Source: an uncultured Prevotellaceae bacterium (GTDB taxonomy: Bacteria; Bacteroidota; Bacteroidia; Bacteroidales; Bacteroidaceae). Taken from it: a stretch of DNA of 20,523 nt. The notes beneath the pieces were generated by a model that saw only the letters and a program-made list of their open reading frames with translations, did not search any database and had not been told where the DNA came from. The stretch spans positions 1-20,523 of the forward strand of contig CACYKX010000028.1 in the NCBI GenBank assembly GCA_902775075.1. Direction: 5' to 3'. The first letter of the stretch is position 1; every line of letters begins with the position of its first letter. The position numbers and the translations under genes were made by a program. Positions 1 to 6,876 of the stretch are shown here, one piece after another.

Positions 1-576
1 GGCCTGGCTTCAGGGCTTTGCTCTATCTCGTTGTTGACATTAGGCGCCGCTGCAGCGATCAAGGGCCAGTATCTCTTCTGCATGCTATCCTTTGGTATGC
101 TGGGCGTGCTCCTACCGCTCTGGTTCTATAATGTTTTCGGCAATGCCGACAAAGGCAAGAAGATCTTTATGGGCGACACGGGCAGCCTGACGTTAGGTTA
201 TCTGCTGAGTTTCCTGCTGGTCTATATGTCGAGCCTCGCCTCGGTCAGCTTCCCACGTGGCATGTTGCTGATGGGCTTCTCCACGATGATGATTCCCTTG
301 ATGGATATCCCCCGCGTGATGCTCAAGCGCATCCGTGAAGGCCACAATCCTTTTAAACCCGACCGAAACCATATCCATCACAAACTGATGAAGGCGGGCT
401 TGAGCCCCCTGATGACGATGCTCGTGCTGTTGATGGTATCCACCGTCCTGGTGGCACTGACGGTCTTGTTGGTGATTCTGGAATGGGACAAGACGTTGAT
501 CTTCTCGATCGATGTACTCCTGGGTATCATCCTCCATCTGTTGATTGATTATATGATTGTAAGAAAGAAGAAATAA
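1..576 (+). CDS. WecA/TagO-like polyprenyl-phosphate sugar-1-phosphate transferase (5' truncated)
   Basis: The frame is open from base 1, so the gene begins before the window; 191 residues are visible. It belongs to the MraY/WecA glycosyltransferase 4 family, integral membrane enzymes that move a sugar-1-phosphate from a UDP-sugar to undecaprenyl phosphate and so start a surface polysaccharide. Visible family marks are GLASG at the very start (the end of the usual DGIDGLASG segment), MGDTGSLTLGYLLS with its conserved Asp, and RNHIHHKL near visible residues 122-129, the HxHH motif typical of the WecA branch. Several hydrophobic helices lie between these motifs and at the C-terminus, ending in a basic tail (VRKKK). 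Only 5 nt separate it from the chain-length gene, so it is in the exopolysaccharide operon. The exact sugar cannot be told from this fragment. Confidence 0.85.
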   Translation, partial: GLASGLCSISLLTLGAAAAIKGQYLFCMLSFGMLGVLLPLWFYNVFGNADKGKKIFMGDTGSLTLGYLLSFLLVYMSSLASVSFPRGMLLMGFSTMMIPLMDIPRVMLKRIREGHNPFKPDRNHIHHKLMKAGLSPLMTMLVLLMVSTVLVALTVLLVILEWDKTLIFSIDVLLGIILHLLIDYMIVRKKK

Positions 577-581
577 GATAC

Positions 582-2801
582 ATGGAAAATTTGTTAGAAA
601 AAGAAAAAAACTCCGTAAAGTTCCAGGAAGTAGAAGCTCCGCTGTTCGACTTCAAACAAATGTGGATGCTTTTTATTCTCAACTGGCGCTGGTTTATCGT
701 GTCCGTTGTCGCTTGTGTGATGATTGCATTTGGTTATCTCTGGTTCCGTCCGAAACTTATCCTAGTCAGCAGTAACATGCAGATTTTAGGCGAGTCGAAT
801 TCTGGGGGAGGCGCAGCGGCGGCAGCAAAGGCGCTGAATGCGCTTCCGATTAGTTTGGGTAGTTCATTTAGTACAGGATCTGAGGGCATTGAGACGGTGA
901 AGCGTATGTTGACATCTACGACGTTGATTAAAGATGTGGTGAAAGATCTGGGACTTTATGCAGAGTATAGCGTAGATAGCTGGGGACGTAATTATATTCT
1001 TTATAAGACCCAACCCATTGTTGTAACCCTCGATCCTGCCCATTTGAAATGGTTCGACGAGGAGATGCTGACGGCTTATCATGAGATAGATCTCACCATA
1101 CGCAAAACGGCTGATGGCTATCATATGAGTGCTATTGCTGATGAAATTGAACAGCCTGAACAGATTTTTAAAACACTACCAGTTGCATATAAAACCAGTA
1201 TCGGAACTTTGACCATTGAAGCGAATCCCCTGCTAAATGCTCAACAGGCTGCTGAGTTTGCTGGAGGCTTTGAAATCAATGTATCTGTTGTTCCGCCAAA
1301 GGCAAGGGCAGCTAGATATGCTGGTGCGATGGTTGTGGCCCCACCCTTAAAGAATGTCAGTGATGTGGTTACTATCTCGCTCAATGATGGCAACTATCTT
1401 CGTGGTATAGAGTTTATCAATGCCTTAGTTGGTCGCTATAATAAGCGCATTAATGAACAGAAGGATGAAGAGGTCCGTCGGAATGAAGAATTTGTGAATG
1501 GAAGATTAGCAAAACTTGATATAGAACTCGGATCCTCTGATGCTGATTGGGAAAACTATAAGCGTAATCACCAAATTCTTGATGTTGAGACTGAATCGTC
1601 GAATGTGAATTCTAAGAAAAATGAATATGAAGATGAGCTTCTTGGAATAGATCTTGATATCACTATGCATGATTACCAAAGCGACTATATTAATAATCCT
1701 GCTAATCTTTTCAAAATCTTCACTCAAGAAACTGCCAAAACTGATGAAGGTGATGGAGATGTAAGAAGTGATCCCAATATTGATCGTCATAATGAATTAG
1801 TTAACCAGCGAAATGATTTGTTGAGAAGTATGAGCGAGAAGGCACCGCAAGTACAAAAACTGAATGAAAAGATTAGAGAATTGCAGCCAACGATTCAAAC
1901 TTCATTGGCTCGTAAGCGTGAATCCATGTTTATTAAGCGAAAAGCGAAAGAACGTGAATACAGAAAAACGATGGGTCGTTTTGCAAGTGCGCCTCGAATT
2001 GAACGCGAGATGACCGATATTGAACGTCAGCGTGAAATAAAACAAGGTGTTTATATTTCCATGCTTCAGAAACGTGAAGAGGTGGCAGCAGATTTGGCAA
2101 GAAATATGAAAAAAGGCCAGTTGATTGATGATCCAATGATTGGCGGCTCAAGCCAGATTAAGCCAGAGTTCGTAATTATAGGTGCAGTTCTTTTGGGTTT
2201 TATCCTTCCGATAGGAATCATAATTCTGTTTGAGTTGTTTAAATCGAAGATTGACACTAAGAAAGAACTGGAAAAGACTTCCAAACTGCCAATTCTTAGC
2301 GAGGTATTCCTGACGAATAACGACGACACCATTCGTACGTTAAGGACTAATCTCCTCTTGAATCTGAAGGATGCCCAAAAGGTTGTTATGATGACTTCTC
2401 AAAATCAAGGTGATGGTAAGACCTATCTCGCCCAGCGCCTTGTGGATAGTCTGGCCCAGATTGGTAAGAGGGCTCAATACTTGAACCTGAATCTTCGTGA
2501 AGACCGGTCAAAAGCTGCTCGGGCTGCCGATCTGTTGGCAGGTGCCGATGTGGCTAAGCAAATTGAGTCGTTGAAAACTGCAAATGACTACCTGATTTTG
2601 GATACCTCGGAGATGGGAAAATATGCAGATGTCTATCAGATTGGCCAGTTTGCCGATGCCACGATCTTTGTGGTCAAGGCAGAATCGACGGATAAGTCTG
2701 CTGTCAAGGCTATCGCTAAGGATGCCCGCATCCCTAACCCCATGTTGGTGCTGAATGCCATCGATATGAACAAGAAAAAATATCAATACCTATATAAATA
2801 A
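582..2801 (+). CDS. Wzz/Wzc-like polysaccharide chain-length protein with degenerate BY-kinase-like domain
   Basis: A 739-residue inner-membrane polysaccharide co-polymerase. Transmembrane helix 1 is near residues 37-55 and helix 2 near 530-553; between them lies a long periplasmic part with charged coiled coil (about 280-510), the Wzz/Wzc layout. The cytoplasmic C-terminus resembles the tyrosine autokinase fold: Walker A SQNQGDGKT at 606-614 (Lys613) and a Walker-B-like YLILDTSEMG with Asp674. The segment where BY-kinases carry Walker A' with an essential Asp reads QYLNLNLRED, without that Asp. The C-terminal tail YQYLYK has three tyrosines, a short version of the usual Tyr cluster. It probably controls chain length together with the downstream Wza-like lipoprotein; kinase activity is doubtful. 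The gene sits between the sugar transferase (5 nt) and the export lipoprotein (9 nt). Confidence 0.85.
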   Translation: MENLLEKEKNSVKFQEVEAPLFDFKQMWMLFILNWRWFIVSVVACVMIAFGYLWFRPKLILVSSNMQILGESNSGGGAAAAAKALNALPISLGSSFSTGSEGIETVKRMLTSTTLIKDVVKDLGLYAEYSVDSWGRNYILYKTQPIVVTLDPAHLKWFDEEMLTAYHEIDLTIRKTADGYHMSAIADEIEQPEQIFKTLPVAYKTSIGTLTIEANPLLNAQQAAEFAGGFEINVSVVPPKARAARYAGAMVVAPPLKNVSDVVTISLNDGNYLRGIEFINALVGRYNKRINEQKDEEVRRNEEFVNGRLAKLDIELGSSDADWENYKRNHQILDVETESSNVNSKKNEYEDELLGIDLDITMHDYQSDYINNPANLFKIFTQETAKTDEGDGDVRSDPNIDRHNELVNQRNDLLRSMSEKAPQVQKLNEKIRELQPTIQTSLARKRESMFIKRKAKEREYRKTMGRFASAPRIEREMTDIERQREIKQGVYISMLQKREEVAADLARNMKKGQLIDDPMIGGSSQIKPEFVIIGAVLLGFILPIGIIILFELFKSKIDTKKELEKTSKLPILSEVFLTNNDDTIRTLRTNLLLNLKDAQKVVMMTSQNQGDGKTYLAQRLVDSLAQIGKRAQYLNLNLREDRSKAARAADLLAGADVAKQIESLKTANDYLILDTSEMGKYADVYQIGQFADATIFVVKAESTDKSAVKAIAKDARIPNPMLVLNAIDMNKKKYQYLYK

Positions 2802-2810
2802 TTAAGCAAA

Positions 2811-3554
2811 ATGAAGAAATCAGTTCATATTTTCCTGTTGTTATTGGGAATGGTTGTACTCACGAGTTGTACGACAACTAAAAAGATGTCTTATTTTCAG
2901 AATCTTGACAAAGTTGACTTGACCCAACCGACAAGTCTCTATGATGCCAAGATCATGCCTAAGGATATGCTGACGATTGGCGTTCACTCGCTATCGCCAG
3001 AGGCTTCTTCTGTGTTTAATCTGGGCAGTTCCTATCTGGTTGATAACAATGGAAACATCGACTTCCCAGTTGTCGGTACAGTCCATCTGGGTGGTCTGAC
3101 CACGAAAGAGGCAGAAGAGTTGATTAAGTCGAAAGTGGCTCCTTATATGTCAGAATCTGAGAATCCAATTGTTCAGGTTCGGATGGCTAATTATAAGTAT
3201 GTAATGTTAGGTGCTGTGAACGGCCCTGGTGTATATACGGCTCCGAATGAAAAAATAGGTATTTTAGAGGCTATAGCCAAGGCTGGTGATATCAAATTCT
3301 CTGGTAAACGCGATAAAGTTTACTTGATTCGTGAGAAGGCTGATGGTACCAGAGAAGTGCATCAATTGGATGTGACGGATGCCAATATTTTGAACTCGCC
3401 TTATTACTATCTCCAGCAGAATGATATTGTCTATGTGGAGCCAAAGAAATCCCACACAATGTATGAGATATTCACCAACTACACCGCCATGTGGTTCTCC
3501 ATCCTCAGTGTAGTCACCACCCTCTCCACCTTCATCCTCGCCCTGAAGAAATAG
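2811..3554 (+). CDS. Wza-like polysaccharide export outer-membrane lipoprotein
   Basis: A 247-residue lipoprotein of the Poly_export/SLBB family. The N-terminus is a lipoprotein signal: basic start MKK, hydrophobic core, then lipobox LTSC with Cys20 as the lipidated residue. Residues about 45-130 form the Poly_export domain (SLYDAKIMPKDMLTIGVHS, later VDNNGNIDFPVVGTVHLGGLT). Residues about 132-215 are SLBB-like (VMLGAVNGPGVYTAPNEKIGILEAIAKAGDI, then LQQNDIVYVEP). A C-terminal hydrophobic helix (MWFSILSVVTTLSTFILALK) matches the membrane-spanning helix that in Wza builds the outer-membrane pore. It is last in the visible exopolysaccharide operon and is followed by a terminator, so transcription of that operon likely ends here. 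Confidence 0.88.
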   Translation: MKKSVHIFLLLLGMVVLTSCTTTKKMSYFQNLDKVDLTQPTSLYDAKIMPKDMLTIGVHSLSPEASSVFNLGSSYLVDNNGNIDFPVVGTVHLGGLTTKEAEELIKSKVAPYMSESENPIVQVRMANYKYVMLGAVNGPGVYTAPNEKIGILEAIAKAGDIKFSGKRDKVYLIREKADGTREVHQLDVTDANILNSPYYYLQQNDIVYVEPKKSHTMYEIFTNYTAMWFSILSVVTTLSTFILALKK

Positions 3555-3580
3555 TTTGAATATACCGACCCATAGCACGT

Positions 3581-3617
3581 CCCGCCCAGCTAGCAGCCCC
3601 CAAGGCTCCTGGGCGGG
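3581..3617 (+). terminator. Rho-independent terminator after the exopolysaccharide operon
   Basis: CCCGCCCAG (3581-3589) pairs perfectly with CTGGGCGGG (3609-3617), a 9-bp GC-rich stem whose 19-nt loop can pair further through AGC/GCT, followed by ATTTTCC. It lies 27 nt after the stop codon of the Wza-like gene. The T tract is short, but the stem is strong. Confidence 0.75.
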
Positions 3618-3674
3618 ATTTTCCATTACCCTCCCGCTCGCTAATGCTTTTAGTTCTTTCTTATAAAAAGAACA

Positions 3675-3720
3675 ATTTAGCAAGGATTTCTGCAAAAACT
3701 TGCTGAAATCCTTGCTAAAT
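3675..3720. repeat. Perfect 16-bp inverted repeat overlapping a promoter
   Basis: ATTTAGCAAGGATTTC (3675-3690) and GAAATCCTTGCTAAAT (3705-3720) are exact reverse complements around a 14-nt spacer, in which GCAA and TTGC can pair as well. The right arm contains the -33 TTG of the promoter at 3712-3742. The repeat could be an operator, a second terminator for the upstream operon, or an intergenic repeat; the sequence does not decide. Confidence 0.8.
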
Positions 3721-3742
3721 TCAAAAATAAATCTTACATTTG
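3712..3742 (+). promoter_or_regulatory. Bacteroidetes-type promoter (TTG-N20-TACATTTG)
   Basis: TTG at 3712-3714 and TACATTTG at 3735-3742 are separated by exactly 20 nt, matching the Bacteroidetes primary sigma consensus at -33 and -7. Transcription would start near 3749. A perfect 10-bp palindrome GAACCGGTTC (3756-3765) lies just downstream. No gene begins for about 90 nt, so the product may be an RNA or a long leader. Confidence 0.7.
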
Positions 3743-3748
3743 CAACAA

Positions 3749-3946
3749 AAGAAGGGAACCGGTTCTGACAAATACCCCCTTTTTAGTTCAGGTAAAAGAA
3801 TAGAAGTGTCACTAACGTGTTGGATATTAGTGAGTTAATGCCATGCGTCAGGAGGAAGTATTTTGTACAAAGAACTCAGGTTGCGACTAGAGACAGCCAG
3901 AGGGTAATATCAGACATCCAGGAAATCGGGCCTTTCCGGCCTTTTC
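3749..3946 (+). ncRNA. Candidate structured RNA or long leader, family not recognised
   Basis: A transcript from the 3712-3742 promoter would run through several hairpins: the palindrome GAACCGGTTC (3756-3765), TCACTAA/TTAGTGA (3809-3815 with 3827-3833), CTCAGGTTG/CAGCCAGAG (3875-3883 with 3894-3902, one mismatch), and GGAAA/TTTCC (3921-3925 with 3933-3937) followed by CCTTTT, which could end it. The roughly 200-nt size fits a small RNA. A 48-codon ORF (3838-3984, starting MPCVRRKYF) overlaps the 3' half and is an alternative reading. I do not recognise a known RNA family, and both ends are estimates. Confidence 0.35.
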
Positions 3947-4110
3947 ACTGCAAAATCAGCGAAATCTGGGCATTCCTGCAATAGCATTAAGAAATTTTGC
4001 ATTTTGACTGTTAACGAAAGTTACTTGGTGCAGCAGGCAAGGCTGGAAGCAGAATATACAAAAAATGATAAATAATGGTTCAAAGAGCGATGAGTATCAA
4101 ATCTTTTTCG

Positions 4111-4118
4111 TATCTTTG
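4111..4118 (+). promoter_or_regulatory. Likely -7 element (TATCTTTG) for the small gene pair
   Basis: TATCTTTG fits TAnnTTTG and ends 23 nt before the ATG at 4142, a normal leader length. No clear TTG occurs 19-21 nt upstream, so the -33 half is weak or absent. Confidence 0.45.
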
Positions 4119-4141
4119 CCACCGATATAAACAATTTCATT

Positions 4142-4285
4142 ATGAGCAATTCAAGGACTATTACAATCAAGGATCCTTCCAGGAAATTGGAAGAAAAGAT
4201 TCGTGAAGCAGGTGTACAGAAATATCTGTGGCTGAAAGAACTATGCTCAGAGGAAACCAAACCCAACAAGGTTATTTACGTCTGA
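4142..4285 (+). CDS. Small unknown protein, first gene of a coupled pair
   Basis: A 47-residue ORF starting MSNSRTITIKDPSRKLEEK and ending KPNKVIYV. It begins 23 nt after a -7 element, and its TGA overlaps the next ATG in a TGATG junction, a sign of translational coupling. The middle looks like an amphipathic helix rich in Lys and Glu. I do not recognise a family. The size and coupling would suit a toxin-antitoxin-like or regulator pair, which is inference only. The 18 bases spanning its end and the next start (4271-4288) recur exactly at 4985-5002. Confidence 0.5.
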   Translation: MSNSRTITIKDPSRKLEEKIREAGVQKYLWLKELCSEETKPNKVIYV

Positions 4286-4288
4286 TGA
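4271..4288 (+). repeat. 18-bp direct repeat, copy 1
   Basis: GTTATTTACGTCTGATGA occurs here and again at 4985-5002. In both places it encodes VIYV-stop overlapping the ATG of a following gene. It is longer than the 8-bp target duplication of IS66, so it is better explained as two related gene junctions. Confidence 0.85.
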
Positions 4289-4548
4289 CGGAAAGTTATA
4301 CCATTTTCTCTGAGGCTGGTGATGAGTACAGACTGCAGTTCACTACAGATCGTAGCAACATTATTGCAGACCGTATCTTTAAGCGTTATATGTCCCAACA
4401 TCATATCGTTGACATATATGACAATGAAATAAAGATAGACGGAGTAGCAGAGACGTTTTACTTTCATGTTATATACCATAAGAAGCATGAGCAGTATGCA
4501 AAGATGATAGCAGACGGTCATCATGAAGATTTCGACAAACCCGAATAA
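4285..4548 (+). CDS. Small unknown protein, second gene of a coupled pair
   Basis: An 87-residue protein beginning MTESYTIFSEAGDEYRLQF, started at the ATG that overlaps the previous stop; a longer in-frame start at 4228 would lie inside the upstream gene and is unlikely. It is a mixed, soluble, His/Lys/Asp-rich protein with no membrane segment and no motif I can name. Its first codons (M-T-E-S-Y) resemble those of the broken gene at 4999 (M-K-E-R-Y) behind the same 18-bp junction, so the two may be diverged relatives. An IS66 transposase remnant starts just after it. Confidence 0.5.
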   Translation: MTESYTIFSEAGDEYRLQFTTDRSNIIADRIFKRYMSQHHIVDIYDNEIKIDGVAETFYFHVIYHKKHEQYAKMIADGHHEDFDKPE

Positions 4549-4984
4549 GAATGCAGTTCCATGAGTGAAATCTCTGATGCTATTCAAGCAAAGTGTATTC
4601 CTTGTTTTTGGTAACCATGCCAAGGCTGAGATGTCAGCCCTTTACCATACCTTCATTGCCACCTGTCAGATGACGGGAATGTCTGTATTGAAATATTTTA
4701 AGAGCCTCTTTTCAGCAATCGCAAAGGGACGTACTGATTACGAACGCTCGGCTTTGCCGCTTGTTCCCGTAAGGGTCTCAAGAATATGCTGTCCATGACA
4801 ATTTGTCTTTGCAAGGCAGTTTAAAAAGCAATATAAAAATATCGTGCCAATAAGAACAGAATCAAGCTTGTTTGAATTATGTCGAATGCAGCCGATATTC
4901 AATAATCATTAACTTAGTCAATTTGAATGTGTTTCACCTGAAAGGGCATCCTTTTGGGGCTATACGTCAGAATTGGCAGCTAAC
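4549..4984 (+). mobile_element. IS66-family 3' remnant with right inverted repeat
   Basis: The frame at 4565-4798 encodes VFGNHAKAEMSALYHTFIATC, then SVLKYFKSLFSAIAKGRTDYE, which reads like the C-terminal part of an IS66-family transposase; after this it degenerates. The remnant ends in CGTCAGAATTGGCAGCTAAC (4965-4984), which matches the reverse complement of the IS66-type left end at 20201-20220 in 17 of 20 positions. IS66 elements characteristically end in GTAAGC/GCTTAC; here the end reads GCTAAC. Everything upstream of the transposase C-terminus is missing. The left boundary is approximate. Confidence 0.65.
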
Positions 4985-5002
4985 GTTATTTACGTCTGAT
5001 GA
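4985..5002 (+). repeat. 18-bp direct repeat, copy 2, directly after the IS66 right end
   Basis: Identical to 4271-4288. It begins exactly where the IS66 inverted repeat ends, so the upstream partner gene here was cut away by the element, leaving only its last codons (VIYV) before the TGATG junction. Confidence 0.85.
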
Positions 5003-5152
5003 AAGAAAGATATTTTATGATGAGGAATCCCAATGCAATATATCAGCAGTTTTTTTCGAGGTCTCAATCATGAAGAGATTGGCGAAGTTGTAAAAGCATT
5101 CATGCGCAAGAGGTTATTCTCAATATCAACTTCTCCCGATTATAATCTTTGA
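4999..5152 (+). pseudogene. Small gene broken by a frameshift in a T7 run
   Basis: From ATG 4999 the frame reads MKERYFMMRNPNAIYQQFF and stops at 5071-5073. Removing one T from the seven at 5050-5056 continues it as RGLNHEEIGEVVKAFMRKRL to a stop at 5150-5152, giving a protein of about 50 residues. The continuation looks like genuine protein. The homopolymer makes a slippage mutation, a sequencing error or on/off switching all possible. It lies behind the second copy of the 18-bp junction. No family recognised. Confidence 0.5.
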
Positions 5153-5204
5153 TTGGCAATCCTTACAAGATCCACAATGGGAGAGTAATTAAATTTGTTT
5201 GCCT

Positions 5205-6443
5205 ATGTCCGACACAACCGAGCAAAGACATGCTGCAGTAGGTCCCTTTGCTGGCTTCTTTTATCAGTGGCATTATTTTATGCTACGGGCTCTTAGCATG
5301 AACCATGGTGAGAGTGTGTCGTTCGAAAATAAAGATGATGTGGATACAGAAACCGGCGAAGGATATTCCTACTACCAGTTAAAGCATACAGTAAAGGCTA
5401 CAAAAACTCATATAGTAAATTTGCCCCTACGCGATAGCGACTGGTGGAAATCAATAAGTGTGTGGTTGGATATCATCAAAGGGAAAGGAAGCGATGAAGC
5501 ACAACGGGATTTCATTGCCAAGACTGATTTTACATTGGTTACAAATAAGACTGTTATTAGCAATGATCTCTATAATAAGATAGAAGCTTTCAGATGTGAT
5601 TCGAGTAAGTATAACAATATTGAATGTTGTTTGAAACAGTTATATGATGAAACTGCGAATCCAAAGAATGAAACGGGTTCAACGACCAAGGAGCAGATAG
5701 CCAAGCTGAAGGATTATCCTTTGCGTAGAGATTTTCTCTTGAAGGTTTATGTTGAGACACTTTCAGATTCAGACATAGTCGAAAGGATTAAGGAGGAAAT
5801 AATTGAGGGTAAGTATGTTGATGAAGGAAAGGTTGAAGACGCATATAATGCCTATATTGGAGAAATGGATAAGGATGCAGTTGAGGTATTGTCTAATGGA
5901 AATGCTCTCACATACTCAAGGAAGGAATTTCAGGTTCGTTTCCAGCATTGTTTCACGGCCTATCGGAAAGTAAAGATTACATTTTGCAAGTTTGAACGCG
6001 ATGCAACCTTCGACATTCAGAATTCAACCTTCATTCGTCAATTAGTAGATATTGATGATGTTGGATATGACGAGGCAGATATAATATACGACTATGTTGA
6101 CAGACGTTTAGATTACGACAAAAGTATGAGTCAGTCAGTCAGAAAACATGAGATATCGCAAGAGACTCGAAATGAAATAGAAAATAGGGCTTTTAAATAC
6201 TGGCGACAGCAATTCAGATTCTATAACCACACACATTCTGACGAGGAGACGCATAAGACGCAGGCGCGTCAGTTGTTGAATGATGTTCGTGGTAAGAATC
6301 TAAAATATGAAGAGCAGGAGTTTGATGACTACCAGTCTCATGGGTGTTTCTATACATTATCTGATGGAACAAACCCAAGAATAGGCTGGCATATAGACTG
6401 GGAACAGAAATACAAGCAGGTAGACGATGGACAATCTGTATAA
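5205..6443 (+). CDS. ABC-three-component system protein with DUF4297-like nuclease N-terminus
   Basis: A 412-residue protein; I start at ATG 5205 rather than the TTG two codons earlier. The N-terminus (residues 10-61) has the pattern of DUF4297/Cap4-like PD-(D/E)XK nucleases: AGFFYQWHYFMLRAL, then FENKDDVD with Glu41 and Asp44/45, then YYQLKH with Gln58 and Lys60. The C-terminus (from about 325) ends HGCFYTLSDGTNPRIGWHIDWEQKY, typical of the C-terminal domain that marks ABC-three-component (ABC-3C) proteins. In that scheme this subunit is the effector, controlled by the SMC-like ATPase encoded two genes later. It overlaps the middle-component gene by 17 nt. Target and trigger are unknown; its role in phage or plasmid defence is inferred from the family. 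Confidence 0.75.
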   Translation: MSDTTEQRHAAVGPFAGFFYQWHYFMLRALSMNHGESVSFENKDDVDTETGEGYSYYQLKHTVKATKTHIVNLPLRDSDWWKSISVWLDIIKGKGSDEAQRDFIAKTDFTLVTNKTVISNDLYNKIEAFRCDSSKYNNIECCLKQLYDETANPKNETGSTTKEQIAKLKDYPLRRDFLLKVYVETLSDSDIVERIKEEIIEGKYVDEGKVEDAYNAYIGEMDKDAVEVLSNGNALTYSRKEFQVRFQHCFTAYRKVKITFCKFERDATFDIQNSTFIRQLVDIDDVGYDEADIIYDYVDRRLDYDKSMSQSVRKHEISQETRNEIENRAFKYWRQQFRFYNHTHSDEETHKTQARQLLNDVRGKNLKYEEQEFDDYQSHGCFYTLSDGTNPRIGWHIDWEQKYKQVDDGQSV

Positions 6444-6876
6444 TAATGAAGCATTACTGTCTTGTAGCATTCTTGAAATGCTTAAGCATGGCCCGATGGA
6501 CTATGCAAGACTAGCGCTATGTTTACCATTAGCAGTAGATGATAGTATTCGTGCAGTTTTCTTAGAGTGCCAAGGCAACAGGGATGAGTTCATGACTAAG
6601 CTTCGCACCAATTCATTGCTTTTACTGAATCGAAAATATCTGGAGTACCAGCCTTCTATTCTAAACAGTCTGGTCATCCTTTCTCAATCGGGAATGATAG
6701 ATTATGATCGGGATAAGCTTTTCATTGATGGAAGCCATACCAACATGGCTGAGTCAGAATTTGAGTTCGGCAGTGTTAGGCTTCACCAGATATGCGAAAG
6801 TATTTCCATACTAATTCAGATGTTCACCGGACTAAGTAGTCAAGAGTTGTATTCAGAATTGAATGTTGAGCTATGA
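6427..6876 (+). CDS. ABC-three-component system middle component
   Basis: A 149-residue protein placed between the effector (17-nt overlap) and the DUF3732 ATPase (4-nt ATGA overlap), exactly where ABC-3C loci encode the small middle component. It reads as mostly helical, with an N-terminal helix (NNEALLSCSILEMLKHG) and a C-terminal amphipathic helix. Such subunits are thought to bridge effector and ATPase. The assignment rests mainly on position, size and coupling; I see no catalytic motif. Confidence 0.65.
   Translation: MDNLYNNEALLSCSILEMLKHGPMDYARLALCLPLAVDDSIRAVFLECQGNRDEFMTKLRTNSLLLLNRKYLEYQPSILNSLVILSQSGMIDYDRDKLFIDGSHTNMAESEFEFGSVRLHQICESISILIQMFTGLSSQELYSELNVEL

Noticed and set aside
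3264..3695. Long minus-strand ORF opposite the export lipoprotein gene
   Set aside because: It is the antisense of a well-supported gene and extends across its terminator; the same applies to all other minus-strand ORFs here.
3838..3984. 48-residue ORF MPCVRRKYFVQRTQ...
   Set aside because: It overlaps several RNA hairpins, has no start signal and no recognised family; kept only as an alternative to the RNA candidate.
4271..5002. The 18-bp direct repeat as a target-site duplication of the IS66 element
   Set aside because: IS66 makes 8-bp duplications, and the left copy continues the similarity beyond where an element would start; related gene junctions explain it better.
4872..5093. 73-residue ORF starting MNYVECSRYSII
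   Set aside because: It runs through the IS66 right end and the 18-bp junction in a frame that conflicts with the coding reading there; composition is not protein-like.
5144..5197. AATCTTTG (5144-5151) and TAAATTTG (5190-5197) as the promoter of the ABC-3C operon
   Set aside because: The first is imperfect and neither has a TTG at the right distance; the second is too close to the start codon at 5205.
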